Assembly (NCBI RefSeq): GCF_900155945.1
Contig: NZ_FTMN01000006.1
Coordinates: forward strand, 1 to 64,000
Origin: Marinobacterium stanieri
Lineage (GTDB): Bacteria > Pseudomonadota > Gammaproteobacteria > Pseudomonadales > Balneatricaceae
Reading direction: 5' to 3'
DNA: 64,000 nucleotides
How positions within the stretch are numbered: the first letter of the stretch is position 1; every line of letters starts with the position of its first letter. The notes under the pieces were generated by a model. It saw only the letters and a program-made list of their open reading frames with translations. It was not told the DNA's origin and ran no database searches. Below, one piece after another: positions 19,492 through 29,603 of this stretch. The translations under genes and the position numbers were made by a program.

Positions 19492-20376
19492 CTATTGTGG
19501 AACGGTCATGCCCTGAGAGCTGTTCAGGTAACGGAAGAACTCGCTATCCGGATCCAGAACAAACAGGTCGCCGCCACTGGAAAAGGACTCACGATAGGCC
19601 TTAAGGCTACGATAGAACGCGTAGAACTCAGGGTCCTGCTGGAAGGCCTCAGAGTAGATTGCAGCTGCCTGCGCATCACCCTCACCACGAATGGTCTCAG
19701 CTTCACGGAAGGCATCAGCCAGGATAACGGTGCGCTGACGATCCGCATCCGCACGAATACCTTCGGCAAGTTCCTTACCACGTGCACGCAGCTCACGTGC
19801 CAAACGCAGACGCTCGGTACGCATACGCTCGTACACAGAAGAAGAGACTTCCTGCGGCAGGTCGATACGCTTCACACGCACATCGATGACTTCGATACCC
19901 AACTCTGACTGCGCCAGATCGCTCAAGGCACGGATAACATCACCCATCACCTCTTCACGCGCACCGGATACCACTTCGGTCAGCGTACGCTCACCAAACT
20001 GGTTACGCAGGCTGGTTTCGATACGTGTCGACAGCAGGTCAGCCGCACGGAACTCATCACCCGATGTGGCGGTGTAGTACTTCTCGACATTGTCGATACG
20101 CCACTTGATGAAAGAGTCCACGATCAAACGCTTCTTCTCCAGCGTCAGGAACGCCTGGGGACGCGCGTCCAGAGTCATGGTTCGACCCTCGAACTTGCGC
20201 ACGGTGTTCACAAACGGAATCTTGAAGTGCAGACCCGGCTGGATATCCGCTTCCACAACCTCACCGAAGCGCAGTTTGATGGCACGCTCGGTTTCCTTGA
20301 CGATATAGACGGATTTGGAGCCGATCATCACTACCAGCAGCAGCGCGATCAGTCCGAACATGGAAGTAGGTTTCAT
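19492..20376 (-). CDS. hflC: FtsH modulator HflC
   Basis: HflC and HflK form a periplasm-facing SPFH cage around the membrane protease FtsH and tune its substrate choice. The 294-residue protein has an N-terminal membrane helix (about 5-24), an SPFH/band-7 domain (KETERAIKLRFGEV) and a coiled-coil C-terminal region rich in Arg, Glu and Ala. Its ATG overlaps the hflK stop by one base (TAATG). Confidence 0.96.
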   Translation of the reverse strand: MKPTSMFGLIALLLVVMIGSKSVYIVKETERAIKLRFGEVVEADIQPGLHFKIPFVNTVRKFEGRTMTLDARPQAFLTLEKKRLIVDSFIKWRIDNVEKYYTATSGDEFRAADLLSTRIETSLRNQFGERTLTEVVSGAREEVMGDVIRALSDLAQSELGIEVIDVRVKRIDLPQEVSSSVYERMRTERLRLARELRARGKELAEGIRADADRQRTVILADAFREAETIRGEGDAQAAAIYSEAFQQDPEFYAFYRSLKAYRESFSSGGDLFVLDPDSEFFRYLNSSQGMTVPQ

Positions 20377-21578
20377 TAGCGTCCCTCCCTCAGACCAGAA
20401 GTGGACTGCGTGCGCTTGCGTGACTCTTCCAGTACCTGATCGGTAATCTGGCGCACGGTTTCATCATCCAGGCGAATGTTGCGGTTGGTCGTATTGCTGC
20501 CACCTGTCAGCGGCTGCTGAGATGTCAGACGATCCAGAGGCAGATACATCATGTTGTTGCCGCCTTCCACATCAACCATCACCTTGCCGGTACGACCCAT
20601 TACATCCTGCATGGTGTCAATGTACAGACGCTCACGAGTAACCCGAGGAGCCTTCTGGTACTCGCCCAGAAGCGCCTTGAAACGGCTGGCTTCACCCGTT
20701 GCCTTGGCGACCACTTCTTCACGGTATGCGTTGGACTCTTCCAGCAGACGCTGGGCACGACCACGGGCCTCAGGCACGATGCCGTTGGCATAGGCCTCGG
20801 CTTCGTTCTTGGCACGCTGCTCGTCCTCACGCGCCTTGATCACGTCATCGAATGCATCCTGCACCTGTCGCGGCGCCTGAGCGTTCTTGATGTTGACCTT
20901 GGAAATCGTCAGACCAGTGGTGTAGTTATCCATGTAGCTCTGCAAACGTGCCTGCACCTGCAGTGCGAGCGTGTCACGCCCTTCTGTCAGGATACCGTGC
21001 ATGTCAGAGGTACCGACCACATGACGCAGGGCAGACTCGGAGGACTGCGCCAGACTGTCGCTGGGGTCACGCACCTTGAGCGTAAACTGTGCCGGATCAG
21101 ACACCACGTACTGCACGGTCATGTCCACATCAACGATGTTTTCATCGGCCGTCAGCATCAGTGAACGGTGATCATAGGTACGCAGACGTGTGGTATTCAC
21201 CTTCTGCACTTCATCGATCAACGGCGGGTTCCACTGCAGACCGGGCTGTACCGTGTCATGATACTTACCCAGGCGCAGCACGATACCACGCTCCTGCTGG
21301 TCAACCGTGTAGAAGCCCATACCGGCCCAGAACAGTGCAGCCAGGACGATCAGCACGACAAAAAAGCCGCTGCTGCCACCCTTGCCACCACCGCCGCCGA
21401 AGCCGCCGCGCTTCTTGCCGCCACCGAAGATGCCGCCAAGGCGGTCCTGCAGCTTGCGCATTGCCTCGTCTAGATCGGGCGGTCCCTGATCGTTGCCACC
21501 GCCACGTTTGCCGCGGTTGCTACCGCCGCTCCAGGGGTCATGGTTGTCACCATTCCCGCCGGGCTCATTCCAGGCCAT
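20376..21578 (-). CDS. hflK: FtsH modulator HflK
   Basis: HflK is the partner of HflC. The 400-residue protein has a Gly/Asp-rich cytoplasmic N-terminus (about 1-70, with runs of glycine), a membrane helix (about 71-90), an SPFH domain (DQQERGIVLRLGKYHDTVQPG) and a coiled-coil region. Adjacent to hflX and hfq as in E. coli. Confidence 0.96.
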   Translation of the reverse strand: MAWNEPGGNGDNHDPWSGGSNRGKRGGGNDQGPPDLDEAMRKLQDRLGGIFGGGKKRGGFGGGGGKGGSSGFFVVLIVLAALFWAGMGFYTVDQQERGIVLRLGKYHDTVQPGLQWNPPLIDEVQKVNTTRLRTYDHRSLMLTADENIVDVDMTVQYVVSDPAQFTLKVRDPSDSLAQSSESALRHVVGTSDMHGILTEGRDTLALQVQARLQSYMDNYTTGLTISKVNIKNAQAPRQVQDAFDDVIKAREDEQRAKNEAEAYANGIVPEARGRAQRLLEESNAYREEVVAKATGEASRFKALLGEYQKAPRVTRERLYIDTMQDVMGRTGKVMVDVEGGNNMMYLPLDRLTSQQPLTGGSNTTNRNIRLDDETVRQITDQVLEESRKRTQSTSGLREGR

Positions 21579-21646
21579 AGTGTTCTCCGTATTAAACCGC
21601 TGAGTTACCTGTTATTGATGCTGCGATTATGACCGCAACGGTCCCG

Positions 21647-22945
21647 TTAATCGACCGCCTGCGGCACGTATTGTTCCTGTTTCAACCCCAGACGACTCAA
21701 AAGCCGCTTGAAATCCTTCATTTGCAGACGCACTTCCAGCTGAATATGCCCCTGCTCGTCCACCGCTTCTTTTACCACACCACCTTGAGCATAGAGCTGG
21801 GCACGGAAGTTGCCATCTGCCGGAGTCAGATCCAGCACCTCATGGAACATCTCCTCGCCCAGTCGCTCACTGATGGCTTCAAGCAGCAGATCAATACCTT
21901 CACCGCTGACAGCCGACACCCAAACACGCCAGGGCACACCGTCCTCGTCGCGATCGATGCGCGGCTCGGCATCTTCGAGCTGATCGATCTTGTTGTATAC
22001 CTGCAATACGGGAACTTCGGCTGCGCCGATCTCTTCCAGCACTGCATCAACCTGCTCAATATGCTCGCGACGCTCCTCATCGTAGCAATCGATGACATGC
22101 AGCAAAAGGCTTGCATCCGTGGTTTCCTGAAGGGTTGCACGGAAGGCTTCGACCAGCTTGTGCGGCAGGTGACGGATAAAACCAACGGTATCGGCCAGAA
22201 TCGCCTGCCCTACGTCCGCCAGCTCAATCTTGCGCAGGGTGGGATCCAGGGTGGCAAACAGCTGATCAGCCGCATAAACCTCGGATGTGGTCATGCGGTT
22301 GAACAACGTCGATTTGCCCGCGTTGGTATACCCCACCAGTGAAACCGTGGGGATCTCGGCGCGCTGACGAGCACGACGCCCCTGGTCACGCTGCTTGCGG
22401 ACTTTCTCAAGACGCTTGAGGATCGCCTTGATGCGTGCGCGCAGCAGGCGTCGGTCGGTTTCCAGCTGGGTTTCACCCGGACCACGCAGACCGATACCAC
22501 CTTTCTGTCGTTCAAGGTGGGTCCAGCCACGGACCAGACGGGTCGACATATGCTCAAGCTGGGCCAATTCCACCTGCAGCTTACCCTCATGGGTACGCGC
22601 GCGCTGAGCAAAAATATCCAGTATCAAACCCGTACGGTCCAATACCCGACACTTGAGTTCACGCTCCAGGTTGCGCTCCTGACCCGGGCTCAGGGCATGG
22701 TTGAAGATAACCAGTTCGGCCTCGTGCATCCGCACCAGATCAACCAGTTCATCAACCTTGCCTTTACCCAAAAAGAACTTGGGGCTGGGGTCGGCACGCG
22801 ACCCGGTCAGAAATTCGACCGGATCGGCGCCGGCGGAGAGGGCTAACTCTTCGAGTTCTCGGGGGTTTTCGCGATCTTCTTCACTGGAAAAATCGATATG
22901 GACGAGGATCGCGCGCTCGCCCGATTCGGGACGCTCAAAAAACAA
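21647..22945 (-). CDS. hflX: Ribosome-rescue GTPase HflX
   Basis: HflX is a GTPase that splits stalled or heat-damaged 70S ribosomes. The 432-residue product has the N-terminal HflX domain with a conserved Gly-rich stretch (GGIGLRGPGETQLETD), then the G domain with GYTNAGKST (205-213), DTVGFI and NKID. The start is TTG with GAGG six bases upstream; it follows hfq by eight bases, so the two are co-transcribed. Confidence 0.95.
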   Translation of the reverse strand: MFFERPESGERAILVHIDFSSEEDRENPRELEELALSAGADPVEFLTGSRADPSPKFFLGKGKVDELVDLVRMHEAELVIFNHALSPGQERNLERELKCRVLDRTGLILDIFAQRARTHEGKLQVELAQLEHMSTRLVRGWTHLERQKGGIGLRGPGETQLETDRRLLRARIKAILKRLEKVRKQRDQGRRARQRAEIPTVSLVGYTNAGKSTLFNRMTTSEVYAADQLFATLDPTLRKIELADVGQAILADTVGFIRHLPHKLVEAFRATLQETTDASLLLHVIDCYDEERREHIEQVDAVLEEIGAAEVPVLQVYNKIDQLEDAEPRIDRDEDGVPWRVWVSAVSGEGIDLLLEAISERLGEEMFHEVLDLTPADGNFRAQLYAQGGVVKEAVDEQGHIQLEVRLQMKDFKRLLSRLGLKQEQYVPQAVD

Positions 22946-22953
22946 TTAATACC

Positions 22954-23193
22954 TCATTCAGCAGGCTTGTCGTCGGCCACCGGCAGTTTCACCGGGCGCG
23001 CAGGCACTACTGTTGAAATGGCATGCTTGTACACCATCTGACTGACAGTGTTCTTCAGCAGGATCACGAACTGATCAAAGGATTCGATCTGGCCCTGCAG
23101 CTTGATACCGTTCACCAAAAAGATGGATACCGGTATGCGCTCCTTGCGCAGGACGTTCAGGTAAGGGTCTTGTAGAGACTGCCCTTTTGACAT
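22954..23193 (-). CDS. hfq: RNA chaperone Hfq
   Basis: Hfq is the hexameric RNA chaperone that pairs small RNAs with mRNAs. The 79-residue product has the full Sm core with Q8, the Sm1 segment [13 protein letters not shown] and the Sm2 motif [10 protein letters not shown]. The C-terminal tail is short, like the Pseudomonas protein and unlike the 102-residue E. coli one. The ATG is preceded by GGAG. Confidence 0.97.
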   Translation of the reverse strand: MSKGQSLQDPYLNVLRKERIPVSIFLVNGIKLQGQIESFDQFVILLKNTVSQMVYKHAISTVVPARPVKLPVADDKPAE

Positions 23194-23252
23194 TGCAAAC
23201 TCCTTCCAAAATGGAAATCAATTTATAAGTGTAGTTGTATGTATACGGTTAT

Positions 23253-23280
23253 GCCGACTCGGCGTCATGCACCTGCATGA
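23253..23280. repeat. Two adjacent inverted repeats upstream of hfq
   Basis: GCCGA-C-TCGGC (23253-23263) is followed by TCATGCA-CC-TGCATGA (23265-23280). They lie between miaA and hfq, about 60-90 bases before the hfq start. They could be an operator, or leader hairpins affecting hfq expression. No T-run supports termination. Confidence 0.45.
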
Positions 23281-23317
23281 TGCAAACAGAGTTTGCGCGC
23301 GATCATACCCGAATTCA

Positions 23318-24265
23318 TTATATAACGGCAGGGTCGACCAGTTTCAAGGCGCGCACCAGCAAATTACTGTCTCCGGTTGGCAACCAGTTAACCCCATCCC
23401 AACCTCGCAACCAGGTTAACTGACGTTTTGCCAACTGCCGGGTTGCCACAATCCCCTTCTGTCGCATGGTTTCACGATCGTATTCACCGGCAAACCAGGA
23501 CCACATCTGGCGATAGCCGACGCAGCGAATCGAGGGCATGCCGGCATGCAGGTCACCCCGCTGCCACAGCGCCCTCACTTCATCCTCAAACCCGGCCTTC
23601 AGCATGAGATCAAAACGCAACTCTATACGCTCATGCAGGACGGAACGATCATCCGGTGCCAGGGCAATGGGAACAATCTCGAACGGCAGTTCAATCTCAT
23701 CCTGTTCACGCCAATGGTCACTGATGGGGCGACCGGTCAGCTCAAACACTTCCAGCGCACGCTGTAATCGCTGCGCATCATTCGGCTTCAAGCGCTCGGC
23801 GCCTTCAGGGTCAACCTGAGCCAGGCGCGCATGAATCGCGGGCCAGCCCTTTTCAGCCGCTTCCGCTTCAATACGCTGACGCAGCTCCGGGTCAGCTTCC
23901 GGCAGTTTGGCCAGCCCCTGCTTAAGAGCGTTGAAATACAACATGGTTCCGCCGACCAGTACCGGAATGTGATCAGCAGCCTGAATCTCATCAATTGCAG
24001 CCAGGGCATCTTCACGGAACTGGGCGGCCGAATAGGCTTCAGCCGGATCAAGAAAATCTACCAGACGGTGCGGATAGGCCGCCAATTCTTCCGCAGAAGG
24101 CTTGGCCGTGCCTATATCCATCTCCTTGAAAACCATAGCCGAGTCCACACTGATCAATTCACAGGGCAGTCGGTCGCACAGCTGCATGGCCAGATCGGTC
24201 TTGCCCGAGGCCGTCGGCCCCATCACAAAGATCACCTTCGGCTTTTGCCCCTTGCTTGTCAGCAT
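23318..24265 (-). CDS. miaA: tRNA dimethylallyltransferase MiaA
   Basis: MiaA adds the dimethylallyl group to adenosine 37 of tRNAs reading UNN codons. The 315-residue product has the P-loop GPTASGKT (16-23), the conserved [16 protein letters not shown] and the tRNA-binding region RCVGYRQMW. Its ATG overlaps the mutL stop by one base (TAATG). Confidence 0.96.
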   Translation of the reverse strand: MLTSKGQKPKVIFVMGPTASGKTDLAMQLCDRLPCELISVDSAMVFKEMDIGTAKPSAEELAAYPHRLVDFLDPAEAYSAAQFREDALAAIDEIQAADHIPVLVGGTMLYFNALKQGLAKLPEADPELRQRIEAEAAEKGWPAIHARLAQVDPEGAERLKPNDAQRLQRALEVFELTGRPISDHWREQDEIELPFEIVPIALAPDDRSVLHERIELRFDLMLKAGFEDEVRALWQRGDLHAGMPSIRCVGYRQMWSWFAGEYDRETMRQKGIVATRQLAKRQLTWLRGWDGVNWLPTGDSNLLVRALKLVDPAVI

Positions 24266-26151
24266 TATTGTCCTCGTAAAAACAGTTTATCCAGCTGGGC
24301 CAGGTTGAGCTGGGTCCAGGTGGGTCGGCCATGGTTACATTGACCGCTTCGCTCGGTCTGCTCCATATCGCGCAGCAGGCCATTCATTTCAGGTACGGTC
24401 AGCTGCCGATTGGCCCGAACTGCACCATGGCAGGCCATGGTCGCCAACAGCTCGTTCAGGTGTGCTTCAATGCGATCACTGGTACCGAATTGCAGCATAT
24501 CGCCCAGCACATCTCGCACCAGCTGTTCCACATTGGCTTTTGCCAGTGCCACCGGCACTTCCCGGATCACCAGGGATTCTTCCGCCATGCGCTCCAGCCG
24601 GAACCCGAGGCGATGAAACTCCTGCGGAAGCTCCTCGGCGATATCCGCTTCGCGGGCACTGACCGAGAGGTTAACCGGTACCAGCAATGGCTGGCTGCGA
24701 ATTCGATCCTGCTCAAAGGACTGCTTCATGCGTTCGTAGACAATGCGCTCGTGCGCCGCATGCATATCGACCAGTACCAGCCCCTCGGCATTCTGCGCCA
24801 GAATGTAGATCCCGTGCAGCTGTGCCAGCGCATAACCAAGCGGCGGAGCCTCGCCTTCCTGTTCCGCCGGCATGGCAATAGCTCCCACAGCCGGCATGGC
24901 CGAAGACGGCGCCGTCCCGGCAGGCTGATGCAGGGCACCATAGGCCCGGATCTGATCGTTTACCTGGGATGCAGTATCCGGAGCATTACCAGCTCCGCGC
25001 TGACCACCACCATAATCGAACCCCATGGGGCGCTGGCGCAGGGATGAGAGATCCGCTCCCGCCTGCGGTGGCTGCAACGTCTCCTGCGCCATCCCTGTAT
25101 CAGAACCAGCGGGCTCAGCCTGAGCCGGCGCCTGATCCTGAGGGCGCAGGTCGGCAATCACACGGAACAGAGTGCGGAAGATAAAGTCATGCACCAGACG
25201 ACTTTCGCGGAAGCGGACCTCGTGCTTGGTCGGGTGAACGTTCACATCCACCAGCGCCGGGTCCAGCTCCAGATAGAGCACATAGGCCGGATGACGACCA
25301 TGGAAGAGCACATCCTGATAGGCCTGACGCACCGCATGGGTGACGACCTTGTCACGGATCACGCGACCGTTTACAAAGAAATACTGCTGGTCCGGCAAGG
25401 AACGGGAAAACGTCGGTAGCCCCATCCAGCCCCAGAGCCTCAGCCCCGAAGCCTCGGCTACTACATCCAGCGCCACGGACTGCTCCACAAATGCCTTGCC
25501 CAGCAACTGCCCCAGGCGCTGCTCACGAGCGATCTCGGTATCCGCCGGACGCAGCTGATGCACCACCTTGGCGTTATGGCGCAAACCAAAGCCTACATCA
25601 TAGCGGCTCAGCGCCAGCCGCTTCACCACTTCTTCAAGATGACGAAACTCGGTTTTCTCCGTCTTCAGGAATTTGCGCCGTGCCGGTGTATTGAAGAAGA
25701 GATCACGCATCTCCACCGTTGTGCCCGCCGGATGGGCCGCCGGCACCACTTCCGTGGACATGTCACGTCCCTGGGCCGAGACGGACCAGGCCGCATCCTG
25801 GGTTGAGGTACGTGATGTCAGCGTAAAACGGGACACGGAGCTGATACTGGCCAGGGCTTCACCGCGAAATCCCAGACTGCCCACCGCCTCAAGATCCTCC
25901 AGCTGGAGAATTTTGGAAGTGGCGTGGCGACTCAGCGCCAGCGGCAGGTCGTCTTTTTCGATACCTGAACCATTATCACGCAGACGGATCAGCTTGACGC
26001 CGCCCTGCTCGATATCCAGCTCGATTCGATCCGCACCCGAATCGAGGCTGTTCTCAAGCAACTCCTTGACCACTGATGCGGGACGTTCAACAACTTCGCC
26101 CGCCGCAATCTGGTTAGCCAGTTGCGGCGAAAGCAGGTGAATTGCAGCCAT
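24265..26151 (-). CDS. mutL: DNA mismatch repair protein MutL
   Basis: MutL couples mismatch recognition by MutS to strand incision. The 628-residue protein has the GHKL ATPase motifs [17 protein letters not shown] and [11 protein letters not shown], a proline/glutamine-rich linker (about 340-430) and a C-terminal dimerisation domain. That domain contains [12 protein letters not shown], matching the metal-binding endonuclease motif D(Q/M)HA(X)2E(X)4E. This suggests a nicking MutL of the MutH-independent type, unlike E. coli MutL. Confidence 0.94.
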   Translation of the reverse strand: MAAIHLLSPQLANQIAAGEVVERPASVVKELLENSLDSGADRIELDIEQGGVKLIRLRDNGSGIEKDDLPLALSRHATSKILQLEDLEAVGSLGFRGEALASISSVSRFTLTSRTSTQDAAWSVSAQGRDMSTEVVPAAHPAGTTVEMRDLFFNTPARRKFLKTEKTEFRHLEEVVKRLALSRYDVGFGLRHNAKVVHQLRPADTEIAREQRLGQLLGKAFVEQSVALDVVAEASGLRLWGWMGLPTFSRSLPDQQYFFVNGRVIRDKVVTHAVRQAYQDVLFHGRHPAYVLYLELDPALVDVNVHPTKHEVRFRESRLVHDFIFRTLFRVIADLRPQDQAPAQAEPAGSDTGMAQETLQPPQAGADLSSLRQRPMGFDYGGGQRGAGNAPDTASQVNDQIRAYGALHQPAGTAPSSAMPAVGAIAMPAEQEGEAPPLGYALAQLHGIYILAQNAEGLVLVDMHAAHERIVYERMKQSFEQDRIRSQPLLVPVNLSVSAREADIAEELPQEFHRLGFRLERMAEESLVIREVPVALAKANVEQLVRDVLGDMLQFGTSDRIEAHLNELLATMACHGAVRANRQLTVPEMNGLLRDMEQTERSGQCNHGRPTWTQLNLAQLDKLFLRGQ

Positions 26152-26168
26152 AAAATCCTGATTAAACG

Positions 26169-27506
26169 TTAGCCTGCGGGGATGCGCAGCACCTGACCGA
26201 CTCGAATGCGGTCATTGCTGAGTTTGTTGGCCCGGCGCAACTGCTTGAGAGAGACACCGTTACGCTGGGCAATGACGGACAGGGTATCACCGGACACAAC
26301 CTTATACAGCCGCGGCCCGGCATCACGCTTACCATTCTGCTTTTGCCAGGCGACATAGGTTGCAGCCGGCGGCTTGCTCCAGAAGTGGTCGGTAATACCG
26401 CGAAAGATCGCTTCTGCCATCTGCTTCTGGTAGGACGAGGTTTTCAGCTTGCGCGCCTCGCCCGGGTTGGAGATAAATCCGGTCTCCACCAGAATCGAGG
26501 GAATATCCGGCGATTTGAGTACCACAAAGCCGGCTTGCTCTACGTGTTTCTTGTGCATGCGGGCGAAGCTGGCCATATTGCCATGGATGCGAGACGCCAC
26601 TTGATGACTGTCCTTGCGACTGGCATTCATCGACATATCCAGCAGCACACTGGCCAGCACATCGTCCTTGTCATCCAGGCTCAAACTGCCCACACCACCG
26701 ATCAGGTCGGTACTGTTTTCCCGGCGTGCCAGCCAACGGCCCATTTCAGAGGTTGCACCCCGGCCGGAAAGCACCCACACGGATGCGCCACGGGCTCGGG
26801 CATCCTTGAAGGCGTCCGCGTGGATGGAAACAAACAGGTCAGCGTTACTTTTGCGTGCCTTACTGGTACGGCCGCGCAAACTGATGTAGTAATCCCCGGT
26901 ACGGGTCAAGACAGCACGATAACCCTTTTTGGCATCGACCATCGATTTGAGCTTGCGGGCGATGGCCATCACCACATCTTTTTCCCGCACACCACCAGGC
27001 CCTATTGCCCCCGGATCTTCACCTCCATGACCGGCATCGATCATGACAACAATGTCCCGCTTGCCGCCTTCGCCCGGCACGGGCACCACGGTTTTGGTGA
27101 CGGTCGCCTTGGCCTGCATCGCCAGATCCACCACCAGACGATGGCCGTACTGGTCATTGGGCGCCAGGTCAAAGCTCTTGGGACGTACCTTATCCTTGAG
27201 GTCCAGTACAACCCTGAGACCCTCATCACGATGGCTGTAGCGAATGTCGCCAATAGGGCTTTTCTCAAGCCCCAGCCCCTTCAATGAGGCCTTGAGCCGG
27301 GTGTCATCGATATCGATAACCACGCGATCCGGACCATTGAGAGTGAACAGCTTGTGCTCCACCGGGCCACTCAAATCAAATACCAGCCGAGTATTGTCCG
27401 GCGCCAGCCAGGCACGCACGTTGCGCACCTCCTGGCCTGCCAGGCTCAACACCGGCACGCAGAGCAGCATCAATACTGTGAAAGCACGCAGCAGTTTAGT
27501 CATCAC
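26169..27506 (-). CDS. amiB: N-acetylmuramoyl-L-alanine amidase AmiB
   Basis: AmiB cleaves septal peptidoglycan between the glycan and the stem peptide to separate daughter cells. The 445-residue product has a signal peptide (cleavage near Ala23-Gly24), an AMIN domain (about 28-120), a zinc amidase domain with ligands in DAGHGG, GVREKD, SIHADAF and VETGFIS, and a C-terminal LysM domain ([19 protein letters not shown]). GTG 27506 or the adjacent ATG 27503 is the start; either overlaps tsaE. Confidence 0.94.
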   Translation of the reverse strand: MMTKLLRAFTVLMLLCVPVLSLAGQEVRNVRAWLAPDNTRLVFDLSGPVEHKLFTLNGPDRVVIDIDDTRLKASLKGLGLEKSPIGDIRYSHRDEGLRVVLDLKDKVRPKSFDLAPNDQYGHRLVVDLAMQAKATVTKTVVPVPGEGGKRDIVVMIDAGHGGEDPGAIGPGGVREKDVVMAIARKLKSMVDAKKGYRAVLTRTGDYYISLRGRTSKARKSNADLFVSIHADAFKDARARGASVWVLSGRGATSEMGRWLARRENSTDLIGGVGSLSLDDKDDVLASVLLDMSMNASRKDSHQVASRIHGNMASFARMHKKHVEQAGFVVLKSPDIPSILVETGFISNPGEARKLKTSSYQKQMAEAIFRGITDHFWSKPPAATYVAWQKQNGKRDAGPRLYKVVSGDTLSVIAQRNGVSLKQLRRANKLSNDRIRVGQVLRIPAG

Positions 27507-27975
27507 CCGCCAATTCAGTGGTTGTATTACTAAGGTTATCGACCATGGCCTGTCCTTTTTGAGTGACCGGCGTCAATAACAGCGAGCGGCCGGTGCCCGA
27601 CAGTTCGATCTGAATCTCCAGATCCGGGCTCGGCAACACACCATCCCCCTTGTCGGGCCACTCAATCAGACATAGCGCCTGTTCAGTAAAATAATCGCGT
27701 ATGCCCAGATACTCCAGCTCTTCCGGGTCGGACAGACGGTAAAGGTCGAAATGAAATACCGGGCCAGACGGGGTGTCATAGGGTTCGACCAGCGTATAGG
27801 TAGGACTTTTAACCGAACCTGTATGACCACAACCCCGCAGCACACCCCGGCTCAGGGTTGTTTTCCCCATGCCAAGATCACCGCGCAGAAAGATCACACC
27901 ACCCTCGGTTACACTGGCCGCCAGTGCGGCACCAAACGCAGCCATGGCCTGCTCATCAGCGAGCACCTGTTTCAT
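27496..27975 (-). CDS. tsaE: tRNA t6A biosynthesis ATPase TsaE
   Basis: TsaE is the small ATPase that recycles the TsaB-TsaD complex making threonylcarbamoyladenosine 37 in ANN-decoding tRNAs. The 159-residue product has the P-loop GDLGMGKTTL and the family motifs SPTYTLVEPY and FHFDLYRL. It lies between nnr and amiB, the common order in this branch. Confidence 0.94.
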   Translation of the reverse strand: MKQVLADEQAMAAFGAALAASVTEGGVIFLRGDLGMGKTTLSRGVLRGCGHTGSVKSPTYTLVEPYDTPSGPVFHFDLYRLSDPEELEYLGIRDYFTEQALCLIEWPDKGDGVLPSPDLEIQIELSGTGRSLLLTPVTQKGQAMVDNLSNTTTELAGDD

Positions 27976-27991
27976 TCAGACTACCCTTTCG

Positions 27992-29500
27992 TCATCCAAT
28001 CCCGTTAAGAACCCGTCGCACGCGCGCGACCAGATCGGTCGCCAGCAAGCCCCTTTCCCCCTGCTCTGCTGCACAGAGATCGGCAGCATTGGCATGGGCA
28101 AACACCCCCGCTCGGGCGGCATCGACCGTACTCAGGCGCTGTGCCCGCAAGGCACCTATGATACCGGAGAGCACATCCCCCATGCCACCGCAGGCCATAC
28201 CGGGATTACCGGCACTGCACAGATGCACCATATCGCCGTCGAAGGTGAGGCTGCCGGCTCCCTTGAGCACGACGGTGCCTCCCAACATGGCCTGAAGTTC
28301 ACGTACAGCCGCAAAGCGGTCAGCCTGAACATCCTCGGTCTGGCAACCCAGCAAGCGCGCTGCCTCCCCGGGGTGAGGCGTCAACACCCAGTCATGCTTG
28401 CCGGCATGGCTCCCAAGACGCGTGCGCAGCAGATTGAGCGCATCCGCATCCAGCACCAGCGGCAGTCCGGTATTCAACGCCTGCTGCAACAACTGGTCCG
28501 CCCAGGCACTTTGCCCAAGCCCTGGACCCACCACCAGCACATCGGGTTTCTGCAGCAGCGGCTGTACATCCTGCCCCGAGTTGACCCCGGCCGCCATCAC
28601 CTCAGGCGCACGGGTCAGGGCTGCGGCCACATGCTCGGGGCGCGTTGCCAGGGACACCAGCCCCGCACCACTGCGGGCAGCCGCCTCAGCCGCCATCAGG
28701 GCCGCACCGCCCATGCCATAGTCACCACCGATAATCATGACATGGCCGAACAGCCCCTTGTGTGAGGAGCGCTTGCGGGGCGGCAGCAGCTTTGCCAGAT
28801 CATCACGATCGGTACGAAAGGCACTCATGGGCACCTCTTCGTACACTTCTTCTGGCACCATCAAGGCATCAAACAGCAGCTCGCCACAATGATCCACGCC
28901 CTCATGGGTCATCAGCCCCTGCTTGAGGCCGATAAACGTCACCGTGCGCTCGGCCTTAACCGCAATGCCCAATACCTGCCCGGTATCACTGCAGAGGCCT
29001 GAGGGAATATCCACAGCCATGACGGGCCGCGGGCTGCGATTGAACTGGCGAATCAACTTGGCACAGTCTCCGCGCACAGGGCCGTTCAGCCCCGTACCCA
29101 GCAGCGCATCCACCAGAACCTCACCTGTCAGCTCCTGCTCAGGCTGCCAGCGCTCCAGCTCAATACCAACGGCCTCGGCCCATTGCCAGGCCGCCAGGGC
29201 CTCTCCCTGCAGACGAGCAGCATAATCGTCCTGTACCACCAGCACCTGCACTTCCAGGCCCTGCTGGCGCGCCAGCCCTGCTATGATCAGACCGTCACCG
29301 CCGTTATTGCCTGCACCACAGGCAATCGTGAGCCTTTTCACATGCGGCCAGCGGCTTTGCAGTTCCACAAATGCCGCATGCCCGGCACGCTGCATCAGGC
29401 GAAAGCCAGGTACGCCAAACTGCTCTATTGCGGTGCGATCAAGCGCACGGCACTGCTCTGCCGTGTATAATGCAGCGGGTAGATCGGCTCTGCTCGTCAT
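27992..29500 (-). CDS. nnr: Bifunctional NAD(P)HX epimerase/dehydratase
   Basis: This enzyme repairs hydrated NADH and NADPH: the N-terminal YjeF domain (NnrE) epimerises NAD(P)HX and the C-terminal ribokinase-like domain (NnrD) dehydrates it with ADP. The protein (502 residues) shows AGNNGGDG in the first domain and VLTPHPGEAARLLG and GNPGMACGGMGDVLSG in the second. I chose ATG 29500 because GGAGAAAG precedes it; an upstream open frame to 29695 adds a non-conserved stretch. Divergent from queG. Confidence 0.94.
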   Translation of the reverse strand: MTSRADLPAALYTAEQCRALDRTAIEQFGVPGFRLMQRAGHAAFVELQSRWPHVKRLTIACGAGNNGGDGLIIAGLARQQGLEVQVLVVQDDYAARLQGEALAAWQWAEAVGIELERWQPEQELTGEVLVDALLGTGLNGPVRGDCAKLIRQFNRSPRPVMAVDIPSGLCSDTGQVLGIAVKAERTVTFIGLKQGLMTHEGVDHCGELLFDALMVPEEVYEEVPMSAFRTDRDDLAKLLPPRKRSSHKGLFGHVMIIGGDYGMGGAALMAAEAAARSGAGLVSLATRPEHVAAALTRAPEVMAAGVNSGQDVQPLLQKPDVLVVGPGLGQSAWADQLLQQALNTGLPLVLDADALNLLRTRLGSHAGKHDWVLTPHPGEAARLLGCQTEDVQADRFAAVRELQAMLGGTVVLKGAGSLTFDGDMVHLCSAGNPGMACGGMGDVLSGIIGALRAQRLSTVDAARAGVFAHANAADLCAAEQGERGLLATDLVARVRRVLNGIG

Positions 29501-29603
29501 GGCTTTCTCCTTTGTTATCAGTTCATTATAGAAGATGGACTGGCCAATACACATCCGGTTCCCGAGACTTTCAACACCCGGACATCTAACGCCTCTGGAC
29601 ACT

